A stretch of DNA of 64,000 nt from assembly GCF_002278075.1 (NCBI RefSeq), contig NZ_CP022989.1:186001-250000 (forward strand), written 5' to 3'. Source of the DNA: Paraburkholderia aromaticivorans (GTDB lineage: Bacteria > Pseudomonadota > Gammaproteobacteria > Burkholderiales > Burkholderiaceae). The notes under the pieces were generated by a model. That model did no database searches, had not been told where the DNA came from, and saw only the letters and a list, made by a program, of their open reading frames with translations. The position numbers and the translations under genes are program-made. Each line of letters opens with the position of its first letter. Position 1 is the stretch's first letter. Below are positions 1 through 7,423 of this stretch, in pieces.

Positions 1-1
1 T

Positions 2-136
2 TTGAGTCCGTATGCGGTGGGGTGGTTGAAGCAGGCTACGGCGGCTAATGATTCGGGGATGTATATGCTGGCGGCGTTTATGGTGCTGGGTGGGTTGCTG
101 GCGGTTAGTGTGCCGGCGAAGATGGTTAATAAGTGA
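2..136 (+). CDS. MFS transporter, C-terminal end (partial)
   Basis: Only the last 44 codons are inside the window, ending at TGA 134-136; the gene enters from the left edge. The peptide contains a hydrophobic stretch (MLAAFMVLGGLLAVSVPAK) that reads as the final transmembrane helix, followed by a short basic tail ending in Asn-Lys. This pattern resembles the last helix of the anion:cation symporter (ACS) branch of MFS permeases, which take up organic acids. The family assignment is inference from a short fragment. The insertion sequence begins 134 bases after the stop. Confidence 0.55.
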   Translation: MSPYAVGWLKQATAANDSGMYMLAAFMVLGGLLAVSVPAKMVNK

Positions 137-270
137 GAGGTTGAAGTGCGGGCCTTGGCGGTGATTTACTGCTGAGGCTTTTCGCGAGGTGTCGAAGGAG
201 CGACCGCTTTGCGGCTCAGAACGGCTCGACAAATGCTGGTCGACTGCTGCTAAGGCGTGAGACTGTAGTC

Positions 271-293
271 GGCCGATTCTGTTGAAAAAGTCG
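271..293 (+). repeat. Left terminal inverted repeat of the IS
   Basis: These 23 bases, beginning ggccgattctgttgaaaaag, are the exact reverse complement of 1864-1886. Confidence 0.95.
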
Positions 294-351
294 GCGGCGA
301 TGCGGAATGTTGGGTATCCTGGAAGACATCAAACGACGGGAGCGAATCGTC

Positions 352-1767
352 ATGATGGGTCGACTGGATAGCGGACAGGACAAGCTCTTCTACTCGTTCA
401 ACCTCGATAACCACGTCCCGCAATCGCACCTGTTGAGAGGCATCGATCGCTTCCTTGATCTGCGAGATCTGCGCCGACACCTCGCGCCGTTCTACAGCCC
501 GATGGGTCGGCCATCGATTGACCCGGAGCTCATGATTCGCATGTTGATCGTGGGTTACTGCTTTGGCATCCGGTCCGAGCGACGTCTATGCGAAGAGGTG
601 CATCTGAACCTCGCATACCGGTGGTTCTGCCGCCTGGGTCTGGAAGACGCCGTACCGGAACACTCGACGTTCTCAAAGAACCGTCACGGTCGCTTTCGCG
701 ATAGCGACCTGTTGCGCCACGTATTCGAATCTGTGCTGAGTCGTTGCATGGCCGAGGGCCTCGTCAAGGGCGAGGGATTCGCCATTGACGCAAGCATCAT
801 CAAGGCGGACGCGAGTCCTGCTCGCGGAGTGCCGGGAACCGAGCCTATCGACTGGGGACGTGCCGACGGCCAGAGCCGCGCTGTGCGGGAATATCTTGAG
901 GCACTGGAGCAAGCCAATCCGGTGGCCGCAGATACGTCCGAGCCAGCATCGTCTTCGGCACCTCCAAAGAAGATATCCCTGACTGATCCTGCTGCACGAT
1001 GGACGGCCGCTCCGGGCGGTCCTGCGTTCTTTGCCTACTCGACGAATTACCTGATCGATCTGCAGGCAGGGATCATTGTGGATGTTGAAGCGACGCCGGC
1101 GAACCGGTCACAAGAGGTCGAATCAACCAGGACAATGATCGATCGTGTTCAACACCAACGGGACCTGAAGCCTCGCCGACTGGTAGGTGACACCGCATAC
1201 GGCACAGCAGCACTGCTTGGCTGGATGGTTGAAGAGAAACAAATTGAGCCGCACGTTTCAGTCTGGGATAAAACAGAGCGCAAGGACAATACATTCTCTC
1301 GTAGCGAATTCATCTGGGATGAAGAGGCCAACGAGTATCGATGTCCTGCAGGGAACGCGCTGCGCTGCGACTGGCGTCCACTGAAGAATCCACGCACGCA
1401 CATCACGAAAGCCGACACTATCGTGTATCGATCGAGCGAAAAGAACTGCAACCGATGTTCGATTAAGAATCAATGCTGCCCGAATATGTCGTTTCGCAAA
1501 ATCACGCGCAGCATCCATGAAGCCGCCCGCGATGAGGCTCGACGCATCGCGGCAACCCCCGAATACAAACAGTCGCGCCGGCAGCGAAAGAAGGTGGAAA
1601 TGCTCTTCGCTCACCTCAAGCGCATTCTCAAACTTGATCGCTTGCGACTGCGTGGTCCAAGCGGTGCCCATGATGAGTTTCTGATGGCAGCAACTGCGCA
1701 AAATCTGCGAAGAATGGCCAAGTGGCTCACGCCTGAAGGTAAGCAGGCAAACCAGGCAGCTACATGA
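352..1767 (+). CDS. IS1182-type DDE transposase
   Basis: A 471-aa protein using the ATG at 352, placed behind a GGGAG motif; an upstream in-frame ATG at 307 is less likely, and ATG 355 follows directly. The N-terminal domain (about residues 1-150) has the DUF772-like transposase pattern around YSPMGRPSIDPELMIRML. The catalytic triad can be proposed as Asp in FAIDASIIKADAS, Asp in LVGDTAYG and Glu in KKVEMLFAHLKRIL. A Cys-rich segment (CxxC and CxxxxxCC near residue 375) is typical of the family. The frame is uninterrupted, so the enzyme may be active. It would cut and rejoin the element at its 23-bp ends. Confidence 0.9.
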   Translation: MMGRLDSGQDKLFYSFNLDNHVPQSHLLRGIDRFLDLRDLRRHLAPFYSPMGRPSIDPELMIRMLIVGYCFGIRSERRLCEEVHLNLAYRWFCRLGLEDAVPEHSTFSKNRHGRFRDSDLLRHVFESVLSRCMAEGLVKGEGFAIDASIIKADASPARGVPGTEPIDWGRADGQSRAVREYLEALEQANPVAADTSEPASSSAPPKKISLTDPAARWTAAPGGPAFFAYSTNYLIDLQAGIIVDVEATPANRSQEVESTRTMIDRVQHQRDLKPRRLVGDTAYGTAALLGWMVEEKQIEPHVSVWDKTERKDNTFSRSEFIWDEEANEYRCPAGNALRCDWRPLKNPRTHITKADTIVYRSSEKNCNRCSIKNQCCPNMSFRKITRSIHEAARDEARRIAATPEYKQSRRQRKKVEMLFAHLKRILKLDRLRLRGPSGAHDEFLMAATAQNLRRMAKWLTPEGKQANQAAT

Positions 1768-1863
1768 CGAGAAACGGGGGGCGTCGCACGTTGCAAGACC
1801 GCCGCCTCGCTGAACTCCCCAACTCGAAACTTACTGCCGAAGCCCGGGACCCAAACCAAAACA

Positions 1864-1886
1864 CGACTTTTTCAACAGAATCGGCC
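1864..1886 (-). repeat. Right terminal inverted repeat of the IS
   Basis: Perfect 23-bp match on the opposite strand to 271-293, ending in ggcc. It lies 96 bases after the transposase stop codon. Confidence 0.95.
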
Positions 1887-1919
1887 AATTTGGGACATTC
1901 GACACCATCGCACAGACCG

Positions 1920-1949
1920 TTGACAATTGCACTGCGGCGAGGATATTCG
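1920..1949 (+). promoter_or_regulatory. Sigma70-like promoter upstream of the GNAT gene
   Basis: A consensus -35 TTGACA lies at 1920-1925. It is followed by GATATT at 1942-1947 (16-base spacer) or TATTCG at 1944-1949 (18-base spacer). It starts 34 bases outside the right IS end and reads toward the acetyltransferase gene at 2023. Confidence 0.5.
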
Positions 1950-2022
1950 CGCGATTGCGTTATGGCCAGGGCCTTGGCCTGCCAATCGCGCGTTTGCATA
2001 CTCCTGTTGCGGAGAAAGCGTA

Positions 2023-2499
2023 ATGCATGTGCGTAAATTTCGCATCGGCGACGAGGCGGCTCTTTTCAAGGTTTATTTCTCTGCTATCCATCAGGTTGCG
2101 AGTCGAGACTATTCCCAGGAGCAAATCGAGGCATGGGCACCTGTCGATCTGGATTTCGGGATTTGGGAGGGGCGAATGCGAGGCATCGATCCGTTTGTTG
2201 TAGAGGCCGATGGACTGCTCGTCGGGTATGCCGACCTGCAGGAGAACGGCTACATCGACCATTTTTTTGTCTCGGGTGATTATCCACGGCAGGGCACGGG
2301 CCGTCTTCTCATGGAAACCATTCACGAAAGCGCCCGAAGTCGAGGCATAGAAACGCTCACCTCAGATGTGAGTCGTACTGCGCAGCCATTTTTTGAACAC
2401 TTCGGATTCGAAGTGATTGAGCAGCGATCGCCGAGGATCAGGGGAGTGGTGGTACCGAACGCCTTGATGCGAAAGCCCCTTTCTGCGCGCGGAGAGTAG
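2023..2499 (+). CDS. GNAT family N-acetyltransferase
   Basis: A 158-aa protein starting at ATG 2023, preceded by GGAGA seven to eight bases upstream; the open frame extends to 1927 but that start has no ribosome site. The acetyl-CoA pyrophosphate loop is visible as PRQGTGRLL near residue 86, and the C-terminal FFEHFGFEV is the usual GNAT motif B. The family transfers an acetyl group from acetyl-CoA to an amine; the substrate cannot be told from sequence. It is monocistronic and convergent with the hypothetical gene at 2688-4340. A good promoter lies in the flank next to the IS. Confidence 0.85.
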   Translation: MHVRKFRIGDEAALFKVYFSAIHQVASRDYSQEQIEAWAPVDLDFGIWEGRMRGIDPFVVEADGLLVGYADLQENGYIDHFFVSGDYPRQGTGRLLMETIHESARSRGIETLTSDVSRTAQPFFEHFGFEVIEQRSPRIRGVVVPNALMRKPLSARGE

Positions 2500-2687
2500 C
2501 CGACGGAAGATAGCGTCGACGAACCGGGTCACCATTGCGAGGAATTGCTCGCCATACGGTGGCAATTCGGTGTCGCTGAACGGCTGTTGTCGGGAATCGA
2601 AAACGTCCCTTCAGGGTCGGCTACGGTCCTCCACGTCGGTCGGTAGCCGGCCCACTTCATACATTCGATTGCGTCGCGCGAACGGCG

Positions 2688-4340
2688 CTACCGGGCGAAC
2701 CACGTTACAGCCCCGGTCGCCAGGTCCAGACTAACCCCCGGAAACCGTGGAAATGAAGCTGTACCTACTAGGGTATTTCGCCCCGTGCTTGTATCGTAGA
2801 CGAAATCGTATGCTGTACCGGAACTCGTATAGTTAATGTATTCGGTATTCTGGCCTTGCTTGTTGAATTTCCACAGACTTCCGCCTGTACCCTTGTCGTT
2901 CGATGTAAGCATCTGAGTCTGCCTGTAATAACCTTCAGGATAGTTATACAGAATCTGGGTGTAGCCTCCAGTCGGCAAAATGACAAGCTGTTCTTCCAAA
3001 AAACCGCTTCCGTCGTAGCTGGAATGATAAAGACGTCCGTCTACGCTTTGGCTGGCAACGGTGCTTTTTACACTATCGTCAAACCAGAATATGTTTTTCC
3101 CTGGATTGAATGTAAATCCCGGCGAAATAGGCGCACTTGAATGCGCAATACCATCATCGTCAATCGTCCACTTTTCTCTCGATTCTTCGATAACAATCGT
3201 GCTACCGGCGAGCGAAGTGGGATCGTCGGTTTCAAATATCACTGACGTTGATTTTTGAATATAGACATGATTCACTAGACCCTTAACATCCACGCGATTT
3301 CCACTTGCGACAAATATAAAATTATTGTCACATTCCACCGTGACCGTGTTGCCGGTCCCATTGACATATATAAAATGGATTGGGGCCGCGCCACCCGCCG
3401 TGGAGTCTGCCCTAACAGTGTAGTTTTGTCCCGCACCTGAAATCCAGATTTCAGAGGCGGCGCCAATCTGATCATTAGTGAACACATTGGAGAAGCTGCC
3501 GTCTACGAATACATTAAGCCCCGATATGGTCGATTCAGCCAAGTTCCACACGGCCTGATTTTCAGGCATGCCATTCAACTGTAGCAGTGTATCTTCAACC
3601 CGTGCACCGTATATATATTCAACGCCGTTAGCAAAAGTAATGCGCTCTCCACCTTTAGGGACAGTGTTTGCGCCCGTCGGCATCATCACTTGCCAGTCAT
3701 ATATCCATCCAGCACTGTCGATTTGAGGCACCGGAATGCAGCCGGAAAAGCATTGTTCGAGTGTGGTTGAAAAAGTGTCAGTGAATGACGCCTGTTCGGA
3801 AGGCGAAAGTTGGTCGTAATAGGAAAGAATCGGAGCTTTCAGGAAATCGAACACGTCGCTGAGCTTCGCCGTAGCCGGAATTTCCCATGCTGCAACTGTC
3901 AGAACTGCGCTGAGTATGCCCAGGCCGACTGCTGAGACTGGAGTGGCAGAGAATGCGCGAACGCTTAGCGCAGCAGCAACTACCCCCGTCAACTGACTTA
4001 TCTGTACTTCTCCAACGCCTTTCTTGTACGCGGTATCCGCCACAGCGGCGATTGAAGCCACTAGGCCAATCTTCGCGGAGTTCGACGCAAATTTGCCCAT
4101 CAACGCGCCGGCGGCCAGAGAATCCTGTGCGAACTGTTGAAGCATTTGAGTGCTCCCAGTTGCTATCCCAGTCACACTCGCGGTGGCACTTACCGCTGCA
4201 CTGAATTTGACCAGTGGGTCCGCCTGATTCTGATCCAATGCGCCCGAAACGCTATTTGCGGCGTCGCCGGAACTTACTGTTCCGTTGATCAGAAAATTAA
4301 CAAATGAAGATACTGCCCGAGACGTTGTAACTGAAGTCAT
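2688..4340 (-). CDS. Hypothetical 550-aa protein, hydrophobic N-terminal half and beta-rich C-terminal half
   Basis: I do not recognise this protein. It starts at ATG 4340, three bases after the stop of the upstream gene, so the two are almost certainly co-translated. Residues about 45-150 hold several hydrophobic, Ala/Gly/Ser-rich helices (for example IGLVASIAAVADTA and VSAVGLGILSAVLTVAAW) without a classical signal peptide. Residues about 260-390 are rich in Val, Thr, Asn and Gly with pieces such as YVNGTGNTVTVE and ASGNRVDVKG that look like turns of a beta-solenoid. The C-terminal third has aromatic, YD-like segments. Base composition is much lower in G+C than the neighbours (28 of 60 in 3301-3360, against 40 of 60 in a ppc line), which suggests transfer. 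A secreted or surface protein is possible but unproven. Confidence 0.75.
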   Translation of the reverse strand: MTSVTTSRAVSSFVNFLINGTVSSGDAANSVSGALDQNQADPLVKFSAAVSATASVTGIATGSTQMLQQFAQDSLAAGALMGKFASNSAKIGLVASIAAVADTAYKKGVGEVQISQLTGVVAAALSVRAFSATPVSAVGLGILSAVLTVAAWEIPATAKLSDVFDFLKAPILSYYDQLSPSEQASFTDTFSTTLEQCFSGCIPVPQIDSAGWIYDWQVMMPTGANTVPKGGERITFANGVEYIYGARVEDTLLQLNGMPENQAVWNLAESTISGLNVFVDGSFSNVFTNDQIGAASEIWISGAGQNYTVRADSTAGGAAPIHFIYVNGTGNTVTVECDNNFIFVASGNRVDVKGLVNHVYIQKSTSVIFETDDPTSLAGSTIVIEESREKWTIDDDGIAHSSAPISPGFTFNPGKNIFWFDDSVKSTVASQSVDGRLYHSSYDGSGFLEEQLVILPTGGYTQILYNYPEGYYRQTQMLTSNDKGTGGSLWKFNKQGQNTEYINYTSSGTAYDFVYDTSTGRNTLVGTASFPRFPGVSLDLATGAVTWFAR

Positions 4341-4343
4341 GTT

Positions 4344-4913
4344 TTAAAACCTCCTCATATCAAAACGCAACGCACTGCGTATAGATATAATCCACAACAC
4401 GACAGCGACCATGTATAAGCGTGACAGTGGAAAATCCATGCTGCGCATACTTTTCAACTTTGAATATGAATCAACCTCCGATAGCAATTCCTCGCCCGAT
4501 AAAGTTGAGACTTTTGTGATCCAGTATTTACCTTTGCCGTTGACAAGATAGAAACCTTGCACCTCTAATTTCACGTTGTCACCATGCGTTTTCACGAACC
4601 CCCGGATTCCGGAATACTCTTTTATATATTCGACCGGAAGTAGTTCGCCGGTACTGGACCGAAATACGCAGAAATTTCTTTCTGACGATCTCGCGGGACA
4701 TTTCTTTGTAGCGAATATTCCAATTTCTTTTACGATCGGCGCAACCGGAGGCAAATTTCCCTGATAAGGCCTCGTCGCGATATATGAAAGCAAGGGGGAA
4801 AATAGCGTAAATACGATTGCCATTTCCAGAATCAACCTATCGTCTTTTTGTCGCCCAGACAGAGTCGCATCCGCCCGGTATAAAAGCCCAGATATCGCAT
4901 TGAAGATATTCAT
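4344..4913 (-). CDS. Hypothetical 189-aa two-TM membrane protein
   Basis: First gene of the AT-rich pair. One hydrophobic helix lies near residues 29-46 (LEMAIVFTLFSPLLSYIA) and a second near 165-180 (LYMVAVVLWIISI). Between them is a domain of about 115 residues containing two Cys in the KKCPARSSERNFCVFRS stretch, probably on one side of the membrane. The C-terminus is basic (RFDMRRF). No family is recognised. The stop codon is three bases before the ATG of the 550-aa gene, implying a functional partnership such as accessory, anchor or immunity protein; this is inference. Codon use is AT-rich like its partner. The ATG at 4913 has only a distant GGAAGAG upstream. Confidence 0.7.
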   Translation of the reverse strand: MNIFNAISGLLYRADATLSGRQKDDRLILEMAIVFTLFSPLLSYIATRPYQGNLPPVAPIVKEIGIFATKKCPARSSERNFCVFRSSTGELLPVEYIKEYSGIRGFVKTHGDNVKLEVQGFYLVNGKGKYWITKVSTLSGEELLSEVDSYSKLKSMRSMDFPLSRLYMVAVVLWIISIRSALRFDMRRF

Positions 4914-5391
4914 TGAATTTTCGATTAACTCTTCCGGATTTCAGGGTCCATCCAACAGAGTCTATGATTAAATTTCAAATGGCGAACAAGGAAATACCTT
5001 GAAACTGACGAAGCAAATCTGTTTGTTGGCAAAGAAATTTCTGAATTCAAAGCGCATGAAAACGTTTCACGCTTGAGGCGTTAATACCACAATCCGCTCC
5101 GTTTCCCGGTCTTCACATTGAACAGATCACATCCGTCGGACTGGTGCGGTCTGCGGTTTCAATCGCGCGAGATATCGTCGAACGCTCTCGTCAATCTGCT
5201 GCTGACGCTTGTCGGTCTTGCCGGGCGTGTAGTTCCTGTCACGGCTGGACAAACTACTCTTCAGTCTCAATTGCTCTTATCCCTTCCGCCAACCCCAACA
5301 TTTCCCCCCAAGACTAAATCCGAGACAGCCCCACTCCCTTATAATCACCAAGTCGTCGGGAAACACCCAGCGACCAGGTTTAGCAGCCTGA
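4914..5391. other. AT-rich to mixed intergenic region
   Basis: The first 150 bases are AT-rich and hold the promoter region of the minus-strand gene pair; no clear -35/-10 stands out. The rest returns toward normal composition and leads into the structured leader at 5392. An open frame at 5118-5597 crosses that structure and is not believed. Confidence 0.4.
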
Positions 5392-5534
5392 CGTTCCAAC
5401 CGCACACCCGCCCAGGCGGGGCGTGCGTCTACTGCTGCACGTCTATATTTCTATGGGCGGGCCGTGGTGGGGGAGCCGCAAGGCTCGCCGGAATGTTGGA
5501 ACGCCGGTCTGCTAACCCTACTTCGTGCCCGCTC
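5392..5534 (+). ncRNA. Structured leader RNA upstream of the 154-aa gene
   Basis: An outer 9-bp perfect stem joins 5392-5400 to 5495-5503. Inside it lie a strong hairpin at 5401-5427 (outer CGCAC/GTGCG, inner CCCGC/GCGGG) and a hairpin at 5473-5486 (GAGCC-GCAA-GGCTC, a GNRA-type tetraloop). In addition GGGCGGGC at 5455-5462 can pair with GCCCGCTC at 5527-5534, an alternative or pseudoknot pairing. The element ends 59 bases before the ATG at 5594. Nested perfect pairing of this kind is unlikely by chance. The arrangement recalls the structured, overlapping-frame leaders before P4/ash/Icd-like phage genes; that link is inference from memory. It could be a cis-regulator or a small RNA. Confidence 0.5.
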
Positions 5535-5593
5535 ACCCTCCCCCCAAAGATGCGTGTCCGGGCGATCCAACCCACCAACAAGGAGATCGCACC

Positions 5594-6058
5594 ATGACCA
5601 GGCCCGTCAAAAATCAACCGGCTTCGCGTCCGCCCGCCGACGCACTCCAGTACGAAAAGCTTGCCCTTTCCGCGTTCGATTTATGCGACCGGCAGTTGGG
5701 TCAACTGGACACGTTGATCACACTGGCGTCATCGATAGTTAGAAATCCTGCGATTACCCACGACGAAAGAAAGCGTCGTCAGACGTTGCTCGAATTGCTG
5801 GTGGACACGGCCGAGCAGTATCAGCAGGATCTCGAATACGACCGCGAGTTGTTCCAGGTGATTGCACTCGACGCGAAGGGCGTCGCGCGCAGCCGCCTCA
5901 CGGCGCAGCATGCGACGAACTTGCTGACTAAAGCGTCGCAGCGAGCAAAAGCGTCGATCGAAGCAACAAAAGCGTCGCCCCGCAAAAAGCCATCCACGCA
6001 AAGCACGATCGAATCGCCGTCCGCTACCGTGCAACAGCCGTCCACCGCGCCGCACTAA
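5594..6058 (+). CDS. Hypothetical 154-aa helical protein
   Basis: Starts at ATG 5594, with AAGGAG eight bases upstream; the longer open frame back to 5525 runs through the structured leader. Residues about 18-120 are predicted helical and charged (YEKLALSAFDLCDRQLGQLDTLITLASS, followed by an ERKRRQTLLELL segment). The last 35 residues are low-complexity Ser/Thr/Ala/Lys/Pro. There is no signal peptide or membrane segment. I do not recognise the family. Its position directly behind a compact folded leader suggests post-transcriptional control. Composition is normal for this genome, unlike the gene pair to its left. Confidence 0.7.
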   Translation: MTRPVKNQPASRPPADALQYEKLALSAFDLCDRQLGQLDTLITLASSIVRNPAITHDERKRRQTLLELLVDTAEQYQQDLEYDRELFQVIALDAKGVARSRLTAQHATNLLTKASQRAKASIEATKASPRKKPSTQSTIESPSATVQQPSTAPH

Positions 6059-6109
6059 GACCGCACCAAGCGATCAAATCGAGCCTCGCACAACAGGCAA
6101 CCGCCCGCA

Positions 6110-6144
6110 CAAAAACAAATGGCCGCAGCATCCGCTGCGGCCAT
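6110..6144 (-). terminator. Rho-independent terminator of the hem operon
   Basis: A perfect 11-bp stem (6119-6129 with 6134-6144, loop ATCC on plus) is followed on the minus strand by a T-rich tract (TTTGTTTTTGTG, complement of 6107-6118). It lies 87 bases past the hemY stop and ends the hemC-hemDX-hemY transcript. Confidence 0.8.
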
Positions 6145-6230
6145 CAACCCATCAACTCATGAACTAAAACCAGCCGTTTCAAGTTCCCAAGACAGCGCAC
6201 CAAGAACCCACACGCCGCCCCCAAAAACCC

Positions 6231-7421
6231 TCAAACAATATTCATCGCCAACGCACTCTCGCGATAATGCTGGCTCGCCTTCTCCGTATCGCCGAGCTGT
6301 TCATGCAAACGCGCCAACGCGCGATGCGAGCGAATCTTCAGCGTCTCGTTGTCCGCGAGTTTCAGCGCGCGTTCGAGGAACGATTGCGCCTTGCCCCACA
6401 GTTGCTGATGCAGGCACAAGCGGCCCAGCGCGAACATCAGGTCCGCATCTTCCGGACGATCCTTCTGCCACGCTTCGGCCTTCTGAATCAGCGGCAACGC
6501 GTCGCCGCCCGCCGTATCCGGATAGCGGCGCAGCAAACGCGCGTCCCAGTTTTGCGCCAGCGCTTCCTCGACGATCTTGCGCGCTTCCTGCGGACGGTTC
6601 AGCGCCACCAGCAACTCGGCGGCGAGATCCGCGAGCCGCGGCGAATGGCGTTCGGTGGCCGACAGCGAATTCCACAACTCCAGCAGCGCGTCGGCATTGT
6701 GGCGCCGGTCACGCAACAGGTTTTCCGCCGCGATCTGACGCAAGCGCACCGCCACGGCCGGATGAATCGCTTCGCGTTTTTCCAGCGTCTTGACGAGCTT
6801 GAGCACCTCGCCCCAGTTCTTCAACTGCTGTTGCGCGCGCAACGTGATCTGCTGCGCGTGAATCCGCCGCGCGCCCTGCGACTGCATTTCGGTCAGCGCG
6901 GTCAGCGCGCCGTCCGCGTCGCGGCCATCCGCGCGCATGTCGGCGGTGGCCATCAGGCGAGCGTCCTGCCAGTCGGCGTCCTTGATCTGCGCAAGCCATT
7001 CGTCGCGCCGCGCATATTCATGCATGCGGTGAGCGGCGGTGGCCGCGATCAAACCGGCCGCGCCCTTGTTGTCGCCATTCGCAAGCGCGTCTTTGGCCGC
7101 CTTTTCAGCGCGCGAAAAACGCCCGGCATACAGGTTGCCGATCGCATCACGCAGCGCGGCATGCGCTTTCGCGACACGCGAACGCGCGCGATACGCGGCC
7201 ACGCGTTGCGGCATGCGCCAGATATTGCGGAAGATGCGCAGCAGCGCATACAGCAGGATGAACAGCACGACCAGTCCGACCACGAACAGATTCAACGACA
7301 TGTCCACGCGGTACGGCGGATAGATCAGCAGCACCTGCCCCATATCGAAGCGTCCCACCACCGCCAGCACCACGGCAATGGCGAACAGCAATGCAAGCCA
7401 TAGAAGTCCCCGGATCGCCAT
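6231..7421 (-). CDS. hemY: HemY, heme-biosynthesis-associated TPR membrane protein
   Basis: A 396-aa protein with two N-terminal transmembrane helices (about residues 4-22 and 42-62), then a long alpha-helical TPR-like region to the end, including GKAQSFLERALKLADNETLKIRSHRALARLHEQLGD. This is the proteobacterial HemY encoded after hemD/hemX, not the protoporphyrinogen oxidase of the same name. It is anchored in the inner membrane; its exact role in heme synthesis is unsettled in the family. ATG 7421 lies two bases after the hemDX stop, so translation is coupled. It is the last gene of the operon. Confidence 0.9.
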   Translation of the reverse strand: MAIRGLLWLALLFAIAVVLAVVGRFDMGQVLLIYPPYRVDMSLNLFVVGLVVLFILLYALLRIFRNIWRMPQRVAAYRARSRVAKAHAALRDAIGNLYAGRFSRAEKAAKDALANGDNKGAAGLIAATAAHRMHEYARRDEWLAQIKDADWQDARLMATADMRADGRDADGALTALTEMQSQGARRIHAQQITLRAQQQLKNWGEVLKLVKTLEKREAIHPAVAVRLRQIAAENLLRDRRHNADALLELWNSLSATERHSPRLADLAAELLVALNRPQEARKIVEEALAQNWDARLLRRYPDTAGGDALPLIQKAEAWQKDRPEDADLMFALGRLCLHQQLWGKAQSFLERALKLADNETLKIRSHRALARLHEQLGDTEKASQHYRESALAMNIV

Positions 7422-7423
7422 GA

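Larger units (their letters stand above)
271..1886 (+). mobile_element. Insertion sequence, IS1182-family type, apparently complete
   Basis: A 1616-bp element is bounded by perfect 23-bp inverted repeats (271-293 and 1864-1886) and holds one intact transposase gene. Size, single open frame, and a DDE transposase with a Cys-rich insert fit the IS1182 family. Homology between the ends stops exactly at the outermost GGCC. No direct target duplication is visible: the left flank ends gtagtc and the right flank begins aatttg. The element sits between the MFS gene and a GNAT gene. The intact frame and perfect ends suggest it is recent or still mobile. Confidence 0.9.

Noticed and set aside
261..1896. 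Target-site duplication around the IS
   Set aside because: Bases flanking the two ends (gtagtc and aatttg) do not match in any direct alignment of useful length.
5118..5597. 159-codon open frame through the leader region
   Set aside because: It crosses the structured RNA, has no ribosome site and no protein-like composition; part of it may be a phage-leader style overlapping frame, but I cannot support translation.
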